Assembly: GCF_000429225.1 (NCBI RefSeq)
Contig: NZ_AUBL01000004.1
Span: 60,752 to 124,751, forward strand
Length of the DNA stretch: 64,000 bases
Direction of reading: 5' to 3'
From: Actinomyces dentalis DSM 19115
GTDB lineage: Bacteria; Actinomycetota; Actinomycetes; Actinomycetales; Actinomycetaceae
This document shows positions 29,316 through 37,455 of this stretch, in pieces; the first letter of the stretch is position 1, and every line of letters begins with the position of its first letter. Below the pieces are notes generated by a model. That model was given only the letters and a program-made list of their open reading frames with translations. It did not search any database and was not told the origin of the DNA. Position numbers and translations under genes: made by a program.

Positions 29316-30164
29316 GTGGCATCTGGGGACCGCGGCGGGGCCGCACCGGCGGACGACGTCCTCGTGCGCGAACTCAGCACGCCGGTCGCCGCGGACGGCG
29401 GTGCGCCCGGTCCCGTCCACTCGCTGGTCCACGTGCCCCGCGACGCCGCCGCCGGACGTGTGCGCGCCCCGCTGGTGGTGTGCTGCCACGGCCTGGGGGA
29501 GTCGGGCCTGCGGGTCGCCCCGGTCGCCCGGCGCCTGGCGCGGGCCGGGGCGGTGGCGATCTGCCCGTCCTTCCGCGGCGGCGGGGCGCCGACGGCGGGG
29601 GCGACGACGTCGATGAGCGTGCTCACCGAGGTCGCCGACCTGGAGGCGGTGCTGGACGCGGCGCTGGCCTGGCCCTTCGTCGACGCCGGTCGCACGGCCC
29701 TGTTCGGGCGGAGCCTGGGCGGGCTCGTCGCGCTCCTGGCGGCGGCCCGCCGTCCGGCGCAGACGGGCGCCCTCGTCCTGTGGTACCCGGCGCTGCGCGC
29801 GCCGGCGACGGTGCGCGCCCGCTTCGGGACCCGCGCGGCCGTGCCCGGGACCCACACCGCCCGCGTCGACGGGCGCGATATCGTCCTCGGGCGCCGCTAC
29901 GCCCTGGACGCCTGGGACCTCGACGTCGACGCCGCGCTCAGGCGCCTGCGCGCCCCCGTCCTCCTGCTGCACGGCGACCGGGACGCCGACGCGCCCATCG
30001 AGGCGTCCGAGGCCGCCGCGCGGATCCTGCCCGACGCCCGCCTGGAGCGGGTGGCCGGGGCCGCCCACGGCTTCGGGGACGAGCGCCTGAGGGCGGCGCT
30101 GGAGCGCACCGCGCGGTTCCTGTCCTGGAGCGGCGTCCTGGAGCCCGCCGGGGAATCGCAGTAG
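29316..30164 (+). CDS. Alpha/beta hydrolase (dienelactone-hydrolase/prolyl-oligopeptidase-like)
   Basis: 282 residues, cytosolic. Oxyanion-hole motif VVCCHGLGESGLR, nucleophile Ser in ALFGRSLGGLVALL (GxSxG), Asp in LLLHGDRDADAPIEASE and His in GAAHGFGDE form a complete triad. Likely an esterase or acyl hydrolase; substrate unknown. Start GTG 29316 is placed by the TATGAT-N6 spacing. It is divergent from the flavodoxin-fold reductase and separated from it by a long hairpin. Confidence 0.87.
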   Translation: MASGDRGGAAPADDVLVRELSTPVAADGGAPGPVHSLVHVPRDAAAGRVRAPLVVCCHGLGESGLRVAPVARRLARAGAVAICPSFRGGGAPTAGATTSMSVLTEVADLEAVLDAALAWPFVDAGRTALFGRSLGGLVALLAAARRPAQTGALVLWYPALRAPATVRARFGTRAAVPGTHTARVDGRDIVLGRRYALDAWDLDVDAALRRLRAPVLLLHGDRDADAPIEASEAAARILPDARLERVAGAAHGFGDERLRAALERTARFLSWSGVLEPAGESQ

Positions 30165-30205
30165 GCCGGACGGCGCCGCGGCCGGCGGGTTCGTCACCCC
30201 CGGGC

Positions 30206-30265
30206 CTGTCGACTACAGTCGACAGTAAGGCTCTCACGATCAGTTCTGTCGACTGCGGTCGACAG
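30206..30265. promoter_or_regulatory. Two 20-bp palindromes upstream of the second DUF4143 ATPase
   Basis: CTGTCGACTACAGTCGACAG at 30206-30225 and CTGTCGACTGCGGTCGACAG at 30246-30265 are spaced exactly 40 bp, about four helical turns, on the same DNA face. Both end before the ribosome site of the ATPase gene at 30311. Such a pair suggests cooperative binding of a dimeric repressor. No regulator gene is adjacent. Confidence 0.65.
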
Positions 30266-30310
30266 GCGGTATCCGCTGCGCTCATCGCCCAGGACTTCAG
30301 GAGGTGCTCC

Positions 30311-31522
30311 GTGGAGGACTACATCGATCGTCCCCGCTACATCGACCGCATCCGACCCTTCGTCGACGTCCCCGTCATCAAGATCCTCACCGGCGTGCGC
30401 CGGTGCGGCAAGTCCACCCTGCTCGACATGATCGCCGAGAGGATCTCCGAACGCTTCCCGCGCGCCCCCGTGGTGCGCCTCAACCTGGAATCCGAGGCCG
30501 GTCTCGCACTGCGCGATCCGACCGCGCTCCTGGAGCACCTGCGCGCGCGCCTGCCGGACCGCTCGCAGCGGGCCTACGTCTTCCTCGACGAGGTCCAGCG
30601 CGTCCCCGGGTGGGAGGATGCGGTCAACGCCCTGCGCGTGGACTGGAACTGCGACCTCTACCTCACCGGCTCCAACTCCACCATGCTCGCCGGAGAACTG
30701 GCCACCAACCTCGCCGGCCGGTACGTGGAGTTCCCCGTACTCCCCCTGGCCTTCCGCGAGTTCATCGAACTTCACGCCGGGACCGCCCGCGCGCCCCGGG
30801 AATTGTTCGACGACTACCTGGTCCTGGGCGGCTTCCCCGCTCTGAAGTACTTCGGGCTCGAGCGCTCCCCGTCGATCCAGTACCTCCAGTCGGTTCTCGA
30901 CACGGTCATCGTCCGCGACGTCATCGAGCACCATCAGGTCCGCGACGTCGATCTCTTCCGCCGTCTCATCCGCTACTGCATCGGCAACATCGGCCGGACC
31001 TTCTCGGCGCGCTCAGTCGTGCGCCACCTCAAGAGCGAGGGGCGGGCCGTCAGCGTGGACACCGTCCTGAACTACCTCGACTTCTGCATCGGCGCCCACC
31101 TCATCGCGCGAGTGCCGAGGCGGGACGTCGCGGGGAAGTCGATCCTGCGATCGGACGGGAAGTACTACGCCGTCGACCACGGTCTGCGCACCGCCATGGG
31201 CTTCGACAACATCTCCGACGTCGAGATCGTCCTGGAGAACATTGTTCACACCGAGCTGCGCTCCCGGGGCTACGAGGTCCAGGTCGGGTGGAGCGGCGCC
31301 AAGGAGGTGGACTTCCTCGCCCGGCGGGGGCAGGAGGTCCTCTACGTCCAAGTCTGCTACCTGCTCGCCGGTCAGGAGACGATGGACCGGGAATTCGGCG
31401 TCCTGGAGTCCATCCCGGACAACCACCCCAAGCTCGTGCTCAGCCTCGATCCGCTCAGTCGCGGGCGGAGCGGCATCCGCCACCTCAACATCATCGACTT
31501 CCTCCTCCAGGACCCGCTCTGA
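30311..31522 (+). CDS. AAA_14/DUF4143 family ATPase (second copy)
   Basis: 403 residues. Walker A GVRRCGKST at 28-36 (Gly28-Lys34), Walker B YVFLDEVQRV, then DLYLTGSNSTML (sensor 1). DUF4143 follows (DYLVLGGFPALKYFG, IVRDVIEHHQVRD). The C-terminal nuclease-like segment reads EVDFLARRGQEVLYVQVCYLL; the Lys of the PD-(D/E)XK motif is replaced by Gln in VQV, unlike the other copy at 2476, which has EVK. GTG 30311 is preceded by AGGAGG. Only weakly similar to the 2476 gene, so a separate acquisition. Role unknown. Confidence 0.9.
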   Translation: MEDYIDRPRYIDRIRPFVDVPVIKILTGVRRCGKSTLLDMIAERISERFPRAPVVRLNLESEAGLALRDPTALLEHLRARLPDRSQRAYVFLDEVQRVPGWEDAVNALRVDWNCDLYLTGSNSTMLAGELATNLAGRYVEFPVLPLAFREFIELHAGTARAPRELFDDYLVLGGFPALKYFGLERSPSIQYLQSVLDTVIVRDVIEHHQVRDVDLFRRLIRYCIGNIGRTFSARSVVRHLKSEGRAVSVDTVLNYLDFCIGAHLIARVPRRDVAGKSILRSDGKYYAVDHGLRTAMGFDNISDVEIVLENIVHTELRSRGYEVQVGWSGAKEVDFLARRGQEVLYVQVCYLLAGQETMDREFGVLESIPDNHPKLVLSLDPLSRGRSGIRHLNIIDFLLQDPL

Positions 31523-31606
31523 GGTCGGCGCGGGAGCTGGCCCGACCGGCGCCGCCCGACCGCCCGCTCCCAGGAAGCTCCCGGGAGGATCTGACACAAT
31601 ACTCAT

Positions 31607-33124
31607 GTGACCGATGCGCTCCACCCGCAGCCCTCGCGGGTCAACCCGATCCTGCTCCAGGGCTTCGCCTGGGACCTGGCCGCCGACTCCCGCCACTGGC
31701 GGCTCCTGACGGACAACGCCGCCCTCCTGGCCGACGCCGGATTCACCGCCATATGGCTGCCGCCGGCCTACAAGGGGCAGGCCGGGGTCGACGACGTCGG
31801 CTACGGCGTCTACGACACCTACGACCTGGGCGAGTTCGACCAGAAGGGCGCCGTGCCCACCAAGTACGGCACCAAGGACGAGTACCTGGCCGCCGTGGCG
31901 GCCCTCAAGGCGGCGGGCATCGACGTCATGGCCGACGTCGTCCTCAACCACCGCATGGGAGCCGACGCCTCCGAGGACGTGCTCGCCCTCGAGGTCGACC
32001 CCGCCAACCGGTACCGCCCGCTCGGCGAGCCCGCCGAGGTCACCGTGTGGACCCGCTTCACCTTCCCGGGGCGCGCCGGCGCCTACTCGGACTTCACCTG
32101 GGACTGGCACTGCTTCAACGGCATCGACTGGGACGAGCGCTCCGGGCGCTCGGGCATATGGCTCTTCGAGGGCAAGGAGTGGAGCGAGGGCGTCGCCCAC
32201 GAGCTGGGCAACTACGACTACCTCATGGGCGCCGACGTCCACGTCATGGACCCGACGGTGAGCGCGGAGCTGGACGCCTGGGGGCGCTGGTACGTGGAGA
32301 CCACCGGGGTCGACGGCTTCCGGCTCGACGCCGTCAAGCACATCGGGGCCCAGTTCTTCCGCCGCTGGCTGCGCGACCTGCGCCGGACCACCGGGCGGGC
32401 GCTGCCCGCCGTGGGGGAGTACTGGTCCGAGGACCTGGCCGAGCTGCGGGGCTACCTAGGCGACGAGCCCGTCATGAGCCTGTTCGACGTCCCCCTCCAC
32501 TTCCACCTCCACGCCGCCGCCACCTCCGACGGGAACGTGGACCTGTCGCGCCTCTTCGAGGGCACCCTCGTGGACGCCGACCCCGCCCACGCCGTCACCT
32601 TCGTGGAGAACCACGACACCCAGCCCCGCCAGGCCCTGGCCTCCACCATCCTGCCCTGGTTCAAGCCCAGCGCCTACGCCCTCATCCTCCTGCGCGAGGC
32701 AGGCATCCCCTGCGTCTTCTGGGGCGACCTGTTCGGCACCCCCGAGACCGGCGACCTGCCGGCGGTCACCGAGTTGCCCCTGCTCATGGCGGCGCGGCGG
32801 CTGCTGGCCCACGGGCCGCAGCACGACGCCTTCGACGCCCCCGACGTCGTCGGCTTCGCCCGTGAGGGGGACGACGTCCACCCCGCCTCCGGCCTGGCCG
32901 TGGTGCTCTCCGACCGCCACGCCGCCGTCAAGCGCCTGCACGTGGGGGCCCGCCACGCCGGCGAGCAATGGGTGTGCGTCCTGGGCGGGCACGGCCCCGT
33001 CGTCGTCGATGCCGACGGCGGGGCGGAGCTGGAGGTCTCCGACGGCGGACTGAGCGTGTACGCGCCCGCGGCGGCCGAGTCGGAGCTGGGGCGCAGCCTC
33101 GACCGCCTCGTCCGCCAGCGCTGA
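31607..33124 (+). CDS. Cytoplasmic alpha-amylase (GH13, AmyA-like)
   Basis: 505 residues, no signal peptide, so intracellular hydrolysis of alpha-1,4-glucans. GH13 regions are clear: DVMADVVLNHRMGAD (region I), nucleophile Asp in GFRLDAVKHI (II), acid/base Glu in LPAVGEYWSE (III) and Asp in VTFVENHDTQPRQ (IV). The GFAWDLAADSRHW opening and C-terminal beta domain fit the GH13_5 cytosolic group. GTG 31607 stands six bases after CACAAT (31595-31600), a leaderless layout; no Shine-Dalgarno is needed. It lies after the DUF4143 ATPase without evident relation. Confidence 0.93.
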   Translation: MTDALHPQPSRVNPILLQGFAWDLAADSRHWRLLTDNAALLADAGFTAIWLPPAYKGQAGVDDVGYGVYDTYDLGEFDQKGAVPTKYGTKDEYLAAVAALKAAGIDVMADVVLNHRMGADASEDVLALEVDPANRYRPLGEPAEVTVWTRFTFPGRAGAYSDFTWDWHCFNGIDWDERSGRSGIWLFEGKEWSEGVAHELGNYDYLMGADVHVMDPTVSAELDAWGRWYVETTGVDGFRLDAVKHIGAQFFRRWLRDLRRTTGRALPAVGEYWSEDLAELRGYLGDEPVMSLFDVPLHFHLHAAATSDGNVDLSRLFEGTLVDADPAHAVTFVENHDTQPRQALASTILPWFKPSAYALILLREAGIPCVFWGDLFGTPETGDLPAVTELPLLMAARRLLAHGPQHDAFDAPDVVGFAREGDDVHPASGLAVVLSDRHAAVKRLHVGARHAGEQWVCVLGGHGPVVVDADGGAELEVSDGGLSVYAPAAAESELGRSLDRLVRQR

Positions 33125-33242
33125 GCCCCGGCGGCGCCGAACCCGGCGGGGGGGCCGACGGCGGCGCCGGGACGCGGGCGCGGCGGGTAGGGTCGTGCCA
33201 ACGGCCCGCGGTGCCCGGCGGGCCCCAACTCCAGGAGGAACC

Positions 33243-33827
33243 GTGCCCACACCAGCTGCACTCGCCACCGACTCCGCCGTCGCCGTCCTCATCGCCCCCG
33301 GCCTGGAGGAGGTCGAGGCCCTCGCCCCCGTCGACATCCTCTACCGGGCCGGCATCCGCGCCGACCTCGTCTCCGTCACCAACTCCCTGGCGGTCGGCTC
33401 CTCCCACCAGGTCGTCCTGACCTGCGACCGCCTCCTGTCGGAGGTGGATCTGGCCGACTACGCCCTGGTCCTCCTGCCCGGGGGGATCCCCGGCACCCCC
33501 AATCTCAAGGCCGTGCCCGCCGTCAGGCAGGAGATCGCCCGCCGCATGAACGAGGACCTGCCCCTGGCGGCGGTGTGCGCCGCGCCCTCGATCCTGGCCG
33601 AGATGGGGCTGCTCCAGGGGCGGCGGGCGACGTCGAACCCGGCCTTCATGGACGTCCTGGCCGAGCACGGGGCCCGGGTGAGCGAGGAGGCCGTCGTGGC
33701 CGACGGCGCCCTGCTCACCAGCCGCGGCATGGGCACCGCCATCGAGCTGGGCCTGGAGATGGTGCGCCGCCTCCTGGACGAGGGGGCCGCGGCCAAGGTG
33801 CGCTCCGCCATCGTCCACCAGTCCTGA
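33243..33827 (+). CDS. DJ-1/PfpI (YajL-like) family protein
   Basis: 194 residues. DJ-1 fold with Glu22 (APGLEEVEALAPVDIL) and the nucleophilic Cys112 in LAAVCAAPSILAEMG. Together they mark a DJ-1/glyoxalase III-type thiol hydrolase or protein-repair enzyme protecting against methylglyoxal and oxidative damage. LLPGGIPGTPNL and LTSRGMGTAIELGL are also typical. GTG 33243 has AGGAGG three bases upstream. Monocistronic by spacing. Confidence 0.92.
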   Translation: MPTPAALATDSAVAVLIAPGLEEVEALAPVDILYRAGIRADLVSVTNSLAVGSSHQVVLTCDRLLSEVDLADYALVLLPGGIPGTPNLKAVPAVRQEIARRMNEDLPLAAVCAAPSILAEMGLLQGRRATSNPAFMDVLAEHGARVSEEAVVADGALLTSRGMGTAIELGLEMVRRLLDEGAAAKVRSAIVHQS

Positions 33828-33891
33828 TGCCGACGCGGGGCGGACTACACTCCTCCCAACTGGTTTGACACGCGAACCGATGGGAGGGCCC

Positions 33892-34560
33892 GTGAACTCG
33901 ACATCCGCGCCCGAGACCCGCCTCGATGCGGCGGCCGCCCTGTCCGCCATCGAGGACCAGCAGAACATCCTGCACGTGCGCACCGGCATCCGCTCCGCGC
34001 CCCTTCTGGCCGCCTGGGGCCTGGCCTGGCTCCTGGGCTACGGCGCGCTGCGGCTCGGCCGGCGCCCCGACTTCACCGTGCCCGCGCCCCACATGGTCTT
34101 CTTCGTCGCCGCCCTGGCCTGCGCCGGCCTCTACACGGCCGTCTACATCTCCCGGCGCATCCGCGGCATCCGCGGCGGGTCGGTCGACCAGGGCGCGCGT
34201 CTGGGCGCGGCCTGGTGCGGGGCCTTCGTCCTGTGGTTCGTCATCATCGGCAGGATCGGGTCCTTCCTGGCCGCGGTGGACACCGTCCGGGCCAGGGAGG
34301 CCGGCGTCATCCTGTCCAACGCCGGTCCCTGCCTCATCGTCGGCGTCCTCTTCCTCGCCTCCTCGGCGGTGTGGCAGGAGCACACCCTGGGGGTGCTGGG
34401 CGGGTGGATCCTCATCACCACGACGGCGGCCACGATCGTCGGCGGCAGCGCCATGCTGCTGGTCATGTCGCTGGCGGGCGGCGGCGGGATGCTCCTGGCG
34501 GCCGCCTGGGACGCCCGCCGCACCGCCCGGCCCGCCCGGCCCGCGGTGGGAGCGCCGTGA
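33892..34560 (+). CDS. Conserved membrane protein, coupled to a winged-helix regulator
   Basis: 222 residues with about six hydrophobic helices (first LLAAWGLAWLLGYGAL, last ATIVGGSAMLLVMSLA). The N-terminus LDAAAALSAIEDQQNILHVRTG is soluble. No catalytic motif recognised. GTG 33892 has GGGAGG upstream; ATG 33880 and TTG 33865 are less likely. A TACACT -10 is at 33846-33851. Its stop overlaps the start of the winged-helix gene (GTGA), a pairing common in actinobacteria in which the regulator controls the membrane protein. Confidence 0.75.
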   Translation: MNSTSAPETRLDAAAALSAIEDQQNILHVRTGIRSAPLLAAWGLAWLLGYGALRLGRRPDFTVPAPHMVFFVAALACAGLYTAVYISRRIRGIRGGSVDQGARLGAAWCGAFVLWFVIIGRIGSFLAAVDTVRAREAGVILSNAGPCLIVGVLFLASSAVWQEHTLGVLGGWILITTTAATIVGGSAMLLVMSLAGGGGMLLAAAWDARRTARPARPAVGAP

Positions 34561-34862
34561 GCCACGATGTCCTCGACCCGGTCATCCACGCCCAGGCCCG
34601 CCTGCGCATCGTCGCCGCCCTGGCGGTCATCCCCGCCGGGGACGAGATCGTCTTCCCCCGGCTGCGCGAGCTGCTGAGCATGACCGCCGGCAACCTGTCC
34701 ACCCACCTGAGCAAGCTGGAGGCCGCCGGCTACGTCTCCCAGTCCAAGACCTTCTCGGGGCGCACCCCCGCCACCTACATCGCGCTCACGCCCAGGGGGC
34801 GGCTCGCCTTCGAGGAGTACACCCGCACCCTGCGGGCCATGCTCGACGCCGCCGGGCAGTAG
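34557..34862 (+). CDS. Winged-helix transcriptional regulator (HTH_34/PF13601 type)
   Basis: 101 residues: a single winged helix. LDPVIHAQARLRIVAALAVIPAGDEIVFPRLRELLSMTAGNLSTHLSKLEAAGYV then RTPATYIALTPRGRLAFEEYTRTLRAML matches the small PF13601 family. The GTG at 34557 overlaps the stop of the preceding membrane-protein gene, so both are made from one message. Likely regulates that operon. A strong bidirectional terminator follows at once. Confidence 0.88.
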   Translation: MSHDVLDPVIHAQARLRIVAALAVIPAGDEIVFPRLRELLSMTAGNLSTHLSKLEAAGYVSQSKTFSGRTPATYIALTPRGRLAFEEYTRTLRAMLDAAGQ

Positions 34863-34919
34863 GCGCGCACACGGGCCGGTCCGCCGGCGTCCGCCCGGCG
34901 ACCGGCCCGCGTGCGCGCC
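34862..34919. terminator. Bidirectional hairpin terminator
   Basis: Arms 34862-34881 (GGCGCGCACACGGGCCGGTC) and 34900-34919 are complementary at 19 of 20 positions. It lies exactly between the stop of the plus-strand regulator gene and the stop of the minus-strand gene at 34927, so it can end transcription from both sides. Confidence 0.75.
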
Positions 34920-34926
34920 CGCCGGC

Positions 34927-35394
34927 TCAGGCCCCCGGGCGCCGCGGGCCCCGCGATGGCAGGACCGCGAGCACGAGCAGGGCCAGCCCGAGCCCGCTCA
35001 GCAGAACGACGCCGGTGGTGAGCAGGTCGATGTCCGTTCCCAGGCTGATGGCGATGAGCAGGCTCCCGACGGCGAGGAGGGCCAGCCCCCACACGAGCGT
35101 GAAGGGGCGCGGGCGCCGGGGCGCCGGCCTGGGAGCGGGCGTCAGGGAGCTCGAGCTCCAGACCGCGTCGCCCCCGGGCGGCCGCGGCCCCGTCCGGTCG
35201 GGGTCCGGGGCGGAGGCCGGTGCGAACGGCTGCTCCGCCGAGACGGCGTCGTCGTCGGTGGGCAGCGCGGTGGTGGGGGCCTCCTCGTCGGTGGGCAGTG
35301 CGGTGGTGGGGGTCTCCTCGTCGGTGGGCAGTGCGGTGGTGGGGGCCTCCTCGTCGGTGGGCAGCGCGGTGGTGGGGGTCTCGTCGTCGGTCAT
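34927..35394 (-). CDS. Small membrane protein with N-terminal 11-residue tandem repeats
   Basis: 155 residues. The first 48 residues are four and a fraction copies of an 11-residue acidic repeat (PTTALPTDEEA/T). Then comes a Pro/Ser-rich linker and two membrane helices at the C-terminus (FTLVWGLALLAVGSLLIAI and LLTTGVVLLSGLGLALLVLAVL). The repeats correspond to near-identical 33-bp DNA units at 35254-35385. The ATG has GAGG upstream. It follows the PspC/toastrack gene (59 bp gap, same strand). It is probably an accessory part of that envelope-stress module. Confidence 0.8.
   Translation of the reverse strand: MTDDETPTTALPTDEEAPTTALPTDEETPTTALPTDEEAPTTALPTDDDAVSAEQPFAPASAPDPDRTGPRPPGGDAVWSSSSLTPAPRPAPRRPRPFTLVWGLALLAVGSLLIAISLGTDIDLLTTGVVLLSGLGLALLVLAVLPSRGPRRPGA
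35254..35385 (-). repeat. 33-bp coding tandem repeat, four copies
   Basis: Four 33-bp units in the 5' part of the gene at 34927-35394, differing at only a few bases and alternating between GAGGCC and GAGACC at the junction. Such arrays change copy number by slippage and would lengthen or shorten the acidic tail in steps of 11 residues. Confidence 0.8.
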
Positions 35395-35453
35395 GGTGTG
35401 TCCTCACTCGTCGGTTCCGCCGCGGGAGCTCGCCGCGGCTGTGCTTGCGGGGT

Positions 35454-37319
35454 TCAGTTGCTCGTGGGAGTGCTCGTGGGGGCGGCGGTGGGCCCGGGCG
35501 CGGTCGTGAGGACCTCGCCGCCGTACCCGGTCCCGTCGGGACCGGCGACGCCGTCGCCCCGGGCGATGGCCCGGTTGACGCAGGACTCGTAGGACGCGCG
35601 CTCGCCGGGATCGAGGTCGGCCAGCTTCTCGCTCAGGATCCTCTGCCCGGTGTAGCCCCGGGCGTCGTCGTCCCAGTCGTTGTCCCAGTCGTCCTGGTCG
35701 TCATCCGCCGCCTTGAGGCAGGTGCGCGCGGCCTCCTCGGAGACGGCGGCGTGGTTCATGCCCTCGACCGGCAGAGCGGTCGAGCTGGTCCCGTCCGAGC
35801 GGTTCCAGGAGCTGACGATCCACACGTCCTCGGAGCCGATGCCGGTCCAGCTCGGCCCCGGGGCGTTCTCCGTCACCTCGACCTCCCCGGTCCCGATCGC
35901 CAGCTCCAGGGTCAGGGCGCTCCCGCCGTTGCGGGCGGCGTCCGAACGGCTGATGAACCGCTTCCCCGTGGCGGAGTAGGCCTGGTGCACCTGGGTGTCG
36001 ATGGCCCTGCCGTCGGGGGTGTAGACGTGCGCCCAGGGCGCGGTGTGGAGCGTCGCCGACCAGTCGCCCTCGAAGGTCCAGCCGTCCGTGACCTGGTGCG
36101 TGAGCGTGCCCGCGCCCAGGGAGGTGTCGACGACGAGGGGGACCGACGGCGCCGTGGACACGCTCACGCGGCCGGCCCCCAGGCTCAGGCGGACGCGCGT
36201 CGCCCCCGGATCGGCGGGGGCGCCGGACAGGTCCAGGGAGATGCCGGCGGCGCCGTAGAGGCCCAGGTCGATGACGCCCTCGGCGGTTCTGGGCATGCTC
36301 TCCAGGTCCGCCCACGTCAGGCGCACCGTGCCCGGGTGCAGCGGGTGAAGGGTCGTGCTGGCCAGGACCTGCGGCGGAATGGCGGAGCCCAGGATGAGGG
36401 CGGGGACGGCCGCGAGCATGACGGGCACGCCCAGACCGCTGATCCACCCGCCCCGGCGCCCGAGCAGGGCGGCGATCGTGACGACCGCGCCCAGGGCGGC
36501 GGTGACGGCGCCGAGGGCCGCGAAGGGCGCGGTGATGACGGTCAGGTGCGCCCTCAGGAGCCCGAGGCCGGCCAGCGCCAGGCCGATGAGCATGAGCGCC
36601 AGCGCGAGCAGGCTCAGCCGCCGCCCCGGACCGGGCACGCGCGGGACGACCGGGCCGACCCACTGACGGGAGGGACCCCGGGGCGCGGCGCCGCGCGGAT
36701 TCGGGCGCGCGGGCGCGACCCGCGGTCCGGGGGCGAAGGCCCCGGGGCGCGGGTCCTGACGCCTTCCGCGCAGGAGCACGATGACCAGCCAGATGATCCC
36801 CGCGGTCAGGCCCACCTGCATGAGCGTCCAGAAGACGAGGGAGAAGCCCCCCGCCCAGTCGTCCGTGGCGTACCACCACACGGGCAGGACGCCGCGGTGC
36901 TGCAGGACGAACCCGGCGACGACGGCGGCCGCGGCGCCGGCCAGACCGGACTCGGCCTCGCCGTGCAGCGCCTGCTGGAGGTGGATGCGCCCGTCGCCCT
37001 CCTCGGGCAGGAGGGCCCAGGCGATGCCGTAGAGGAGGAGCCCGACGCCCGAGAACACGCAGAGCACCGCCCAGATGCAGCGCACGAGGACGGGGTCCAC
37101 ATTGAGCCGTTGGGCCAGGCCGCCCGCCACGCCGCCGACCCACCGCTGGTCGGTGCGCACCAGGCCCGTGCGCCTGACGGAGTCGAAGAAGGAGGTCGTG
37201 GCCCGAGTGCGCGGTCGTTGCGGGTCGGGCTGCGGTGGTCCGTACTGCGGGTCCGGTTGCGGGTCGGGCTGCGGTCCGTACTGCGGGTCGGACCGGTCGG
37301 GGGAGGGATCGTCGCTCAT
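35454..37319 (-). CDS. PspC-domain membrane protein with toastrack-like C-terminus
   Basis: 621 residues. Envelope-stress module of the LiaF/PspC type. After a Pro/Gln-rich repeat tail (PQYGPQPDPQPDPQ), the PspC domain reads RRTGLVRTDQRWVGGVAGGLAQRLNVDPVLVRCIWAVLCVFSGVGLLLYGIAWALLPEE. Several further helices follow. The C-terminal half is a beta-rich toastrack-like domain (VIDLGLYGAAGISLDLSGAP…ATRVRLSLGAGRVSVS). The tail ends in acidic repeats. The ATG ending at 37319 lies beside an operator-like palindrome and is divergent from the PspC-kinase gene, so kinase and protein probably form one sensory unit. Confidence 0.87.
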   Translation of the reverse strand: MSDDPSPDRSDPQYGPQPDPQPDPQYGPPQPDPQRPRTRATTSFFDSVRRTGLVRTDQRWVGGVAGGLAQRLNVDPVLVRCIWAVLCVFSGVGLLLYGIAWALLPEEGDGRIHLQQALHGEAESGLAGAAAAVVAGFVLQHRGVLPVWWYATDDWAGGFSLVFWTLMQVGLTAGIIWLVIVLLRGRRQDPRPGAFAPGPRVAPARPNPRGAAPRGPSRQWVGPVVPRVPGPGRRLSLLALALMLIGLALAGLGLLRAHLTVITAPFAALGAVTAALGAVVTIAALLGRRGGWISGLGVPVMLAAVPALILGSAIPPQVLASTTLHPLHPGTVRLTWADLESMPRTAEGVIDLGLYGAAGISLDLSGAPADPGATRVRLSLGAGRVSVSTAPSVPLVVDTSLGAGTLTHQVTDGWTFEGDWSATLHTAPWAHVYTPDGRAIDTQVHQAYSATGKRFISRSDAARNGGSALTLELAIGTGEVEVTENAPGPSWTGIGSEDVWIVSSWNRSDGTSSTALPVEGMNHAAVSEEAARTCLKAADDDQDDWDNDWDDDARGYTGQRILSEKLADLDPGERASYESCVNRAIARGDGVAGPDGTGYGGEVLTTAPGPTAAPTSTPTSN

Positions 37320-37356
37320 GACCCCATGGTCCGGCCCCGGCCCCGCTCGCCGCGAT

Positions 37357-37382
37357 TGGGGGAGTCCCTGATCGATCCCCCA
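37357..37382. promoter_or_regulatory. Palindrome in the divergent pspC / pspC-kinase promoter region
   Basis: TGGGGGA (37357-37363) and TCCCCCA (37376-37382) form 7-bp perfect arms with 12 bases between them. It lies 38 bp upstream of the minus-strand PspC gene and 74 bp upstream of the plus-strand kinase gene. A candidate binding site for the cognate response regulator at 38781-39470. Confidence 0.4.
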
Positions 37383-37455
37383 TTGAGACCCCATGCGTCC
37401 CTGGTTCCGTCCCGCATCCCGCCTGCGGGGTCCCCGTTCGTGCCACGATGTGCCC

